Assembly: GCA_030278955.1 (NCBI GenBank)
Contig: JAOANR010000010.1
Location: 19,126,444-19,190,443, forward strand
Length of the DNA stretch: 64,000 nucleotides
From: Hygrophila difformis
Lineage: Eukaryota > Streptophyta > Magnoliopsida > Lamiales > Acanthaceae
Reading direction: 5' to 3'
The translations under genes were made by a program, and so were the position numbers. The notes beneath the pieces are model-generated. The model made no database searches, had not been told where the DNA came from, and worked only from the letters and a program-made list of their open reading frames with translations. Shown piece after piece: positions 55,641-64,000 of this stretch (the first letter of the stretch is position 1; the number at the start of each line of letters is the position of its first letter).

Positions 55641-56189
55641 GATGCTCCCCTCGCACAATTTGTCTTATTAGTCTTTTAAGACAGATTTGCGCGTTTGACT
55701 TAGACCCAATTGTAAACCCTAGGCCCAGTAAGGATCTGTAAAAAGGCATGAAAACTCATAGGTGAAATTCTTTTTCTCACTTTCTCTCTTCCTCAAAATT
55801 TTTCTTCTCTTCTCTCCTTTTCATACCACAGCTGGATACTACCTTAAGGATTGCAGCCGCCGCCATCACTACTCTTGAATTCTTCCCGCTGTCTCGCACT
55901 CGTGCTGTCATCGTTGTCATTCCTGGAGGTTTAGGGTTGCTCAGCTTCGCAAACGCCACCACTTTCTTCAGCATCACCATCTACCGCCGCAACTCCCTTT
56001 GTCCTCGACACTGGCCGCCATAGTTGTTGAGGAAAGGCCGCCATCTTGAGGAGTGTTGAAACTTTTGGCAGAATTCCCACAAGAGTATTTTCTTAAAACA
56101 AAAAATAATAAGATATTCCCAAGTTTGATTTTTATTTAATGAAACCGATTTATGAAGATGGAGTTGGGATTAGGGATATATTATTAGGT
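55641..56189 (-). mobile_element. Internal 3' region of the second Tat-like element, with antisense leader
   Basis: Begins with the polypurine tract (GCGAGGGGAGCATC on minus). On the opposite (plus) strand it resembles the antisense gene start of the first element: GACAGATTTGCGCG, then a TGTAAAAAGGC box (~55737), a CT-rich leader (55770-55830) and a GCCGCCGCC-containing start. A plus-strand frame of ~70 codons is visible but ends quickly. The region is cut at ~56189 by the Athila-2 LTR. Confidence 0.55.
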
Positions 56190-58094
56190 TGTCACGTTTT
56201 TATTTACTCGTGTTAAGAAATTGTGCCCCCGAAAGCGCACGGAGTCAAAAATTGTAGTATTTACAATAAGTACCGGACCGTTCACTGGAGGATGTGCGAT
56301 AGAAGCAGGGCCCACGTCGTTTAATAAGATTTTCCACTCGGTTACTCGATTCAAGTTTGTGTTTGATTAAAAATCTACTTGACAGAATTTAAACTAAGCT
56401 ATGAAAGCAAGTAAAGTTATTTTACAAAACATATTAAAAATTATTCTAGAAAGCAATTAAATTTATTCTAGGAAAGCAATAAAATTTATTCTACGAAAGC
56501 GATAAAAATTATACTAAGCTATCTACCATTAATCTAGAAAAACATATTTAAAGTGTGACAGAAGGGACAGGAAGAAAAGAATAAAAATTGGACAAGATTC
56601 AGATGAAACACAGTTAAACTTCCATTTTGTTACTCAGATCTTTGTTTGGGATAATCCACCAGTTAGCCAACTCTCATGCTCCTATACTATTCCGGATGCA
56701 CTCACTCAGGACTGAAAAATAGGCTCTGGCAGAAGAGGATAGCAGTTGAAAGTATACTCAACCCTACCTTAGAAAATAACCAAGGCCTATGTATTGTTCC
56801 TTTAGAATTATCTAACACACTGTAATTGAATCCAAGTGGCTCCCATCTCGGTGTGATAGTTAACACTAAATTCCCAATACACAGCAATTTCGGAAAATAA
56901 TCGATTTGAAAACCATTCCCTAAACAGGTACTAGATTCTCAATAAGAACACAAACCCTTTCAGTCTAGACTGACTCTGCTTCTAATTTCCCAAAATTTAA
57001 CCCTTGACAGAATATGAGCTAAACATAATTGAGGAATTTATCCCTTACTTAGATCCGGATTTTATAAAGGAATTTTTGTTGGAAATTTATTGTGAGACAT
57101 CTGATTTAAATCGAGACTTCTATGTCCAAGGGAAGGATCCCAAAATAATTAGACCACAATATTTACATAATATTATCATGCATAATTTCATAAGGAAGTG
57201 TAAAATTAAATTAACCCAAAATATAAAGTGGGTTTAGACAGAAGTTGAAACACAGAGATGAAATAGCCGGAGATGAGAAGAATTTATTTGGCTAAAAAGA
57301 TGACTGAAATAACTGGGGTTATCCGGACTGCAAACATCTGCTATCCAGGTCCCAACTATTCCAGGTGGAACGGTTTTAGACAGCGGAAGACCTTAAATGA
57401 CAGTGATCGCTATCATCAAGATTCCTACTATCTATGAGATGAGAGAAAAACCTACACATTTTCTCACTATAATATCAGTCAAACGGTGTTGATCGACACC
57501 ATCCGATAATATTATAGTTTGAAATTCGGGTTTGAAAATAAAATAAGATAATAAAACTGTATTCAGACAGGGACTGATTGAGTGGATACTTCATTTCCCA
57601 GTAAGGGGACCGTTCGCCTGTCCTCATCAGTCACTATCCAAACCATGCAAAATAACAAACAGTAATAGATATACAGACTACGGGCTACTTCATTTCCCGG
57701 TGAAGGGACCGTTCGCCAACATTATCCTGCACTATCTTCTACTGTTCATTCCACACAACACAGGTAAAGACAAAATAAATAAAATAAAAGAAAATATTTT
57801 TGGGTGATCTTGTATGAGAGACATTGGTTTCTCATGCGAGGATATGGAAATTGATTCATAATTACTCTTTATGTCTAAATAATCACTCATTTCATAATTA
57901 ATTAATTAATTACAGTCCGGATTATATACTTAGATCATTAGAGTTTAATTTTGTAGAGGAATCTTTTAATGGGATATTGAACAAAGTTCTTTACATCAAT
58001 CTAATCTTTGGTTGAGATCATTGGATTTCAACCTCAAAATATTAATGTGAAGGTTCAATTGTTTAAGTGGAAAAAAATGGAGAGATGGAGAATT

Positions 58095-58375
58095 TGGCGA
58101 AAATGCCAATTACGACGCTAAACAGATGTTACGACGTTATCCTAGAATAGCGTCGTGGGTGTAGCGTCGTAAGTGGATGTTTGCGAATAAGAAAATATTT
58201 TGGGGTTCTACGACCCTAGACAAAAATTACGACGCTATCTTAGGATAGCGTCGTAGGTCTAGCGTCGTAGAACAAATTTTTCTTAAGTTCGAAGTAACTA
58301 CGACGTAGATCCTGCCTCTACGTCGCTAACCAAGGTTAGCGTCGTAGGGCGGTTAGCGTCGTAGTCCCCTCGGGG
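58095..58375. repeat. TACGACGCTA word array, transcript side of the TATA box (three units)
   Basis: Each unit is TACGACGCTA, ~10 bases, TACGACG(C/T)TATC, 0-4 bases, GATAGCGTCGT and TAGCGTCGTA, i.e. two forward and two inverted words. The middle unit has a near-perfect palindrome (TACGACGCTATC-TTAG-GATAGCGTCGTA, 58220-58250). Confidence 0.85.
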
Positions 58376-59084
58376 CATAAGTGTTGTTTCGGATAATGCA
58401 ATCTATGCGATTGCAAACCCTATTTTTTTTTTTAGATTCATGGTTAAAAAATGCATTAAATAACAAAATAACATGAAAGTAGTAAACTTAAAAAGATGCA
58501 AAACAGTAAGGAGAAGTGGCTAGAGACCACACCCATGAACCACAAACCCAAATGAGGGTTTTCAACCAACATGTTATGCATGAGGATCCAAAAAGAAAGA
58601 AAGGCACAATGAACCCACATGTAAACAGAAAATAAATGACCAAATTGTCAAGAAACCAAAAATAAAACATAGAAATCCATCGACCCATATCCATTTCATG
58701 ATTTGGGACTCTTTTTGTGATTAACTTCCCATTAAATAAGAAAATGGTTTGATACTACCCATGATTTGGGTATTTCAAGCCTTAATAAAAGTTTACAAAG
58801 CTGTAAATAATGAAAACAGTGGCTAACTAAGCCTAAAACACTAAACACTCACTAATCTAGGCTAAACAGTAGCTAAAAACTAGAAACCATGCAAGAAAGA
58901 TAAATAATACAAAAAAATAAACCCTAACTAAACTAACTACCTACACACCTCTCAAAACACCAAGTTGTCTCCAAGTTTGTATGTTGTGAAGTGATTGATC
59001 CTAGGAGTCAACATGTCCTTATATAGGTGGGAAACCCTAGGCCCACGGGCCCCCAGGTCTTGAAATTTGAATTCTGGCCAGGTT

Positions 59085-59350
59085 ACAACGCTGAGCTTGT
59101 TACGACGCTATCCATGCTACGACGTAGAACAAGCCTCACGTCGTAGGCTTCCATCTCAATGGCACTTCTTGTCTCTAAATGGACAGCCTACGACGCTATC
59201 CTCTGCTACGTCGCTATACTTGAGTACGACGCTATACTCGCTTCGCGTCGTAGTTCTTCCTTCAGAGTCCTGCCTCATTTTCTGCCTACGACGCTATACT
59301 CGGCTACGACGCTATACATGGTTAACGTCGTAGTTGAGTGTAGCGTCGTA
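59085..59350. repeat. TACGACGCTA word array, upstream side of the TATA box
   Basis: About twelve words of TACGACGCTAT or its complement in 265 bp, including CTACGACGCTATACTCG twice and AACGTCGTAG followed by TAGCGTCGTA. Upstream of the TATA box in the LTR's own orientation. Confidence 0.85.
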
Positions 59351-59637
59351 ATTTCCTAAAAAATTCGACTTTTTGTGGGTTTTCATTTCTTTTCCCATCT
59401 TTTTGTTTCCTTTTTCTTTTCTTTTCTTTTTCTCATGTTTTTTGATTTTTCTAACATAAATGTGTAATAAAATTACAAATTTACACATTTTTCATACCAG
59501 CTTATTATTTTTACAATTATGCATAAATCAGTCCAATTCAACTGCTTTCTTATTTAATATAAGACCGGAATGCGATCAAATGCCCGTTTTAGACACGGAA
59601 ATGGATTGAAAATAATGGACATTTCTGGCCATTATCA

Positions 59638-61282
59638 ACATCCTCACATTTAATACTGATCGTCCCCGAGCAGTCAGAGTCAATGTTCTCTGAAACACGG
59701 ACTCTGCATATTCAATCCATTTTCGTGGCTTCATAAATTACATTCTCTTTGGATTGGGACAAGACAATCAAAAACTACCAGTGTTAAATTCCCTTGATTG
59801 CAGTGTTTAATGAAATGATACTTGCTCACTAAATCGGGCCTACAAATTGAGCATTGTTGTCAACCCTTCATGAATATCATATTTGAAAAATGCGAGGATT
59901 AAAAATTAGAACTGAGGTATGACATGAACATTTTCAATGAAATAGAGCCTCACATTTAATAAACTTGGAAAACTCACTCACTCTCAAATAGGGTTTAATC
60001 ATTGAACGCTCATAACCATATTTAATTAAATTATCCCATAAGCTTGCAATTGGACCAACTTGCCACCGGCTCATTTCCTCAAATCGAGATCATGAGGTCT
60101 TATTTAAGGGTTATGATGAGGCGTACAGTTATAACATTTGGTAGGAAAGGGAATTTATTGGGTTAAGAAGTGGCAAGAGATTATTCCCTCATAACTTGGC
60201 ATTTTTATTTAGAATTTATGATCATCAATTATTTCTTTCTCCCCTTTTTTTCTATTGCTTTTCTTTTTCTATTGCATGACATTAGAATATGTCTAATTGC
60301 TTTGTCGTTTGCAATTTATTTGTGTTGAATGAAGTTCAACAATTTTCTTTTCTCTCTCTCTTTTTTTTTTAATCGGTTTGTTGAATCCCGATTTATGTAT
60401 ATTTGATGATCATAAATTTAATGCCTTTGATAGAATTTATTCTTGCACACTTGGGTTTGATATTTTGGTCTTTTCATAAGGCTCGGAAAATATAGTGGTT
60501 TTCAAGAAAAATTAGGCTTAAAGGCTCAAGTTGGTTAATCCTAAAGGAAAAATATTTTTGGGTTTGGATTTCAAACGAAGGCCAAAGATTTGGGTTTTCT
60601 AGGTGCCTCGATCATATGCTCGATTTTGGGAATATGGTATGGTTTTGAATCGGTCCCAATTGCAAGTTTTAGTTTCCTTTAATCAAATTGATTCACACAT
60701 CAAAGAAAATAAATGAGTAAAAGTGACTCATGGCTCAAATCTCACAAGGTTGGATTGATCATGTCATACAATATTCTCAAATTTAATCAAAGCTTAGTTC
60801 TAACAATTTACTCAATCAAAATTTTCAACATGAAGATTTATTACCCAAACAGATGATCGCATCGTTAAATTTTTATAGCTCAAAACCTTAGGAATCCATT
60901 TCATACATGTTTTCAATTATATTATCCCAATTTAAAAGTTTGAAAATTTAATCTCAAGCCTAAATTCAACATGTGAATTTAGAGCCTGGTTTATGCATAC
61001 TTTTTGTTGGTTATTTAATTTAAAGCAGTAAAGAGGCACTGTTAACATACAAAGTATGTCAACAGCATATTTTTGGTCTGACAGTCACTTATTCATCTCG
61101 GACTGTCAGACATCTTTTCGAGAATAAAATTGTTTTTGGACTGCAAAATTCCTTTTTGGAAAGCAGTAAATACATCAATTACAAGAGATTTCATGCAATA
61201 AAAATGAACCTGCACAAATGAAAGAAATTCTCCTATATGATGTTTACAGTTAAGCTCGGAATTGAATAAGATCAAATCAGAC
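59638..61282 (-). other. Non-coding region between the extra ORF and the 3' LTR of Athila-2
   Basis: Starts with the purine tract and the ATCCTCACATTTAATACTGATCGTCCCCGAGCAG segment, the counterpart of 33085-33125. It has a CT/T-rich tract at 60350-60370 like the one at 33530. No long frame until the ORF stop at 61283. Confidence 0.6.
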
Positions 61283-64000
61283 TCATTCTTTCGGTTCCTT
61301 TGGCTGAGTTGAAGGTCCAGCATCGTCTTTTGGGGAAGATGGCGGTTTCGGAAGCTGCTGGATGAGTGCTCGGATCACCGTTTCCATCATTTTGCGCTGA
61401 CGTTCTTCACTCTCCATCATCATCTTTCGTTGCCTCTCTTCGCTTTCCATCCTTTCTCTGTGCTGCCTTTCTTCTCTTTCCAACAGGAGTCGTCTGAATT
61501 CATCCTCTCTTCTCCTCTCTTCAGCTTTCTCTTCCTCTTTTCTCTTATCTCTCTCTTCTCTGATTCTCCTATCATCTTCCCTTCCTAAAATGATAACATC
61601 TGCCAACTGCTTGACACTTTCTGTCATGGTTTTATTCTTTGAGCTCACGATCTCGAGTACATTTGAGTTAGCAGGATGTTGAGAGATGTTCTGGCTTAGA
61701 GGAGGGATCTGGGAGGGATGAACTTGCTGCTGAGGGGCTTGAACTGGAGGTGACGGGGGGATCTGGCTCGAACTTGGTGCTGCCGGCTCATGTGGAGGCA
61801 CTTCCACTTGTGTTGAAGGTCCCGCCTCAGTACGGGCCTTTCTTCTTCTTTTAGGAGCGGGGGGAGGCATTGGATCTCTCCTTTGAATTGATGGTGCTCC
61901 TTCACCTGATATGAAGGAGGATTGCACATTTGAGTCAGCAGGGAATGGAGGGAGTGCATATGTGATTCTCCCTTGATTGCGCATGGATGGGACCCGAATT
62001 GGAGGGTTTAGAATGATCAAGGCATCCGTATCAAATTCTACCATGTCTACCCCTTGATCTGTGCAGATTCTTCTAATAAGGTTTGGGTAGCAAAGGGCGT
62101 GCTTCTTCTCAATCCTTGTGGTCATGACTTCAAAAATGTGTTCCCCAACATTCAACTTCAGCCCATGCCACAGCTTGGCAAATCCCATAAGTATACTGCC
62201 TGAGGTGGTTTGGGGATGCGAGCTGGGCTTAATCCTAGTCATGAAGAATTCAAACGTGGGCATGAACTCCACCCTTAACTTGGCTGTGTTGAATGTCCCC
62301 ATCATGCCTGGAATTCTGGTCAAGGAGTCGGCGATGGCTTGATATGTTGGTTTCATCTTGGTCTTGCCACGCCTATTCAAGATCTCCTCCTCCGGGATCT
62401 CACTTTGATAACTGGGAGTTTGGAGGAATCTGTTTAGATAATCAGGAGATATATCTATTGTTTTTCCTCTAACCCAGGTTGTTCTTCTAGCAACGTCAAT
62501 GTTGCAATAGAACTCCCTAGTCAACTCCATATACCCAGGATCTCCGTGGTGTAGTAAAAACTGCTCCCATCCATGCCATGTTCTCCAAAAATCAACTGTG
62601 GGATGCATCAGCGAGTCAGGTGCAAATCCCTTGTCGGGTATGATGGTTTCCAACAACTTCTCATATGCCTTGACTGCCTTTGCATTTCCGTGGAACTTTC
62701 GGATCACATCTGCCTCTTTTATTATCAATTTGGTGTTCTCTAACTTTTGGATCCCCATCCTTGAGCGAACTTCAGTCTCATCCTAGAACCTGGCTGGCTT
62801 GATGGATCCAACTGACTCTTGAGCTTCATCCTCATCTTCGCTAGTATGCCAGTCAGTTGGATCATCTTGCTTTCCTTAGATGGTTTCATTGGGTGCCTCC
62901 TGTCTGCTTGGCTCCCCTTCTCTTGGAGCTGCTCCATTAGTAGGTTCCTCCTCATCCTCCTCCTCCTCCCTAATTCTTGCAGCTCGTCCCACAGGACGTT
63001 TCAAGATTGGTGCCATTTGCTCCATGAATTCACCCTCTTTTGCATGGCCTCCTCTTTTTCTTCTTCTATAGCCTTTTTCCTCCTTTCGGTCAGATCTTGG
63101 AGCTTAACGGTCTTGGTTGGTGGCTCATCGGCTTTTTCCTTTAGTAGTGCAGACAGTGTGACTGGATCTGTAGAAGGGTCAACAGCTTCAATCTCATTAT
63201 CCTCTCCAGTAACGGGTCTCCTTCTCTTCTTTTGTTCGGGTGGCTTCTCTGGGGCAATCACAGCTTCAATTCTTACGTTCCCCACGAGTGGATCAATTAG
63301 CCGGGATACCTCAGTTTGATATCTGATCTGATCTTGCCCTTCTCCTGCATCAATTCTTGTTTCAATTTGTTCGTTTAGCCTCGCCCGAATGTCTTCCTGG
63401 ATGGTTTGGGCATCATGTGCAGTGGGCCCTGCCCATGGAGTAGGCTCCTTTTTGATTTTGAGTCCACGCCCCTGCACTTCTCCAGTGATCATCAAATCTT
63501 CATCATTTCCTTGATCCTTTTCTCTATCTGCAGACTTCCTCATCTCCAATTCTGCTTGGAGCTTTTCAGCCAGTTCTTTATCATGAGCTTCTTTCTTCTT
63601 CCTCTCCTCTTCGGCCTTTGTTCTTTCAATATTCTTCATCATTTCAACATCTTGACTAGCCCTTTTCTCTCTCCCCATTCTTTCTCTGATCTCGGCTTCA
63701 CTGGCCGGTCTTTAAGAAGTTTGTTGTTCAAGAACACCCGCTTGTGGATTCTCCTCCATTTGCAGTTTCCTGGCTAGTTCGGCATCGAGAGCAATTTGAT
63801 CTTTTCGCTTGGGAGGTGGCGGTGGCATTGGCTTTTTACTTCTATCTGCCGGATTGACTGGTTCAGCTGCTTTCTTTCCCTGTGGCTCGGGTTCTTTGAT
63901 TACAACTTTTGGCTCTGGTGCCCGACCACCTTTTCCTTTTTCAGATTGTTCTACCAACGGACTGGCTTTCAGTAGCAGCAGCAGTGGGTGTCTGTTCGGC
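61283..64000 (-). pseudogene. Athila-2 extra ORF (homologue of ORFs A and B), partial at window end
   Basis: The main frame 62758-61283 (491 codons) holds the shared domain: AYEKLLETIIPDKGF, WHGWEQFLLHHGDPGYMELT, DYLNRFLQTP, and YPNLIRRICTDQGVDM. A Pro-rich linker and a long Glu/Arg coiled coil (RIREERDKRKEEEKAEERRR and onward) follow. Upstream frames (62955-62740, 63678-63001, 63957-63712) carry a charged Lys/Glu-rich N-terminal extension and are separated by stops or frameshifts (near 62760, 63000 and 63711). The start is outside the window. Function unknown; position and domain match the Athila-1 extra ORFs. Confidence 0.7.

Larger units (their letters stand above)
56190..59637 (-). repeat. 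3' LTR of the Athila-2 element (~3.4 kb)
   Basis: The right end is firm: minus start TGATAATGGCC at 59637, next to ACATCCTCACA (purine tract), exactly as in Athila-1. The left end is inferred at ~56190 (TGTCACG) from its distance to the GAAAGCGCACGGAGTC motif, which corresponds to the motif near the end of the Athila-1 LTR. A minus-strand TATA box (CCTATATAAGGAC, ~59013-59025) separates two word arrays. A short frame at 57004-57237 has no recognisable domain. The phrase TCATTTCCCGGTGAAGGGACCGTTCG and its near copy recur (57590s, 57690s). Confidence 0.7.

Noticed and set aside
57004..57237. Possible small gene of 77 codons
   Set aside because: Lies inside the Athila-2 LTR, lacks a recognisable domain, and its composition matches the surrounding AT-rich LTR.
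1..64000. tRNA, rRNA or microRNA genes
   Set aside because: No tRNA cloverleaf signature, rRNA core or convincing miRNA hairpin was recognised; the strong hairpins seen belong to MITEs and LTR word arrays.

Overview
This is plant nuclear DNA. The evidence is an intact-looking coiled-coil NB-ARC-LRR resistance gene, several Ty3/gypsy LTR retrotransposons of plant-specific lineages (Tat-like, Athila-like, chromovirus), Helitrons, Stowaway and Tourist-type MITEs, and long AT-rich spacers. The R1/Rx-like style of the NLR suggests an asterid eudicot, perhaps Lamiales, but that is a guess from style. About 80% of the window is transposon-derived, and the NLR is the only convincing host gene.

Layout, left to right. 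1-1231: 5' end (partial gag plus LTR, minus strand) of a Tat-like element, inserted into a tandem array of ~0.5 kb repeats (1232-3330). 3834-7082: the NLR gene, whose N-terminal coiled-coil domain is tandemly duplicated in frame. 7083-14139: AT-rich DNA with a Stowaway-like MITE (7364-7622), a Tourist-like MITE (7723-8196), Helitron helicase pseudogenes in both orientations (9290-10600 minus, tandemly repeated; 12305-13300 plus) and a Helitron-type 3' end (near 13672). 14140-19350: a complete young chromovirus (Reina-like) with LTRs that look identical, TSD GGTTT and one open 1581-codon gag-pol frame. 19351-19921: remnant of an unidentified gene.

19922-51962 is one Tat-like LTR retrotransposon (636-bp LTRs, TSD CAAAC) carrying gag, protease, RT, RNase H, a second RNase H and integrase on the plus strand. 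Behind integrase, on the opposite strand, lies an intron-containing gene for a plant mobile domain (PMD) protein. That antisense gene is split by a nested Athila-like element (30936-48598, TSD CGGAT). The Athila-like element has its own decayed gag-pol plus two tandem paralogous extra ORFs; each extra ORF, and gag through the LTR, is headed by an array of GGCGC-type words. 52108-54249: a non-autonomous Helitron with a MITE inside. 55163-56189: 3' LTR and adjoining region of a second Tat-like element (minus). From ~56190 to the end: LTR, non-coding region and extra ORF of a second Athila-like element, whose LTR carries arrays of a different word (TACGACGCTA) on both sides of its TATA box.

The observations most worth follow-up are: (1) the antisense PMD gene with introns inside a retrotransposon, with a conserved promoter position in a relative; (2) the four-word GC arrays repeated ahead of each Athila module, and an analogous but unrelated word array in the second family; (3) the duplicated coiled-coil domain of the NLR. 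All coordinates of element ends come from LTR, TSD and TIR matching by eye.
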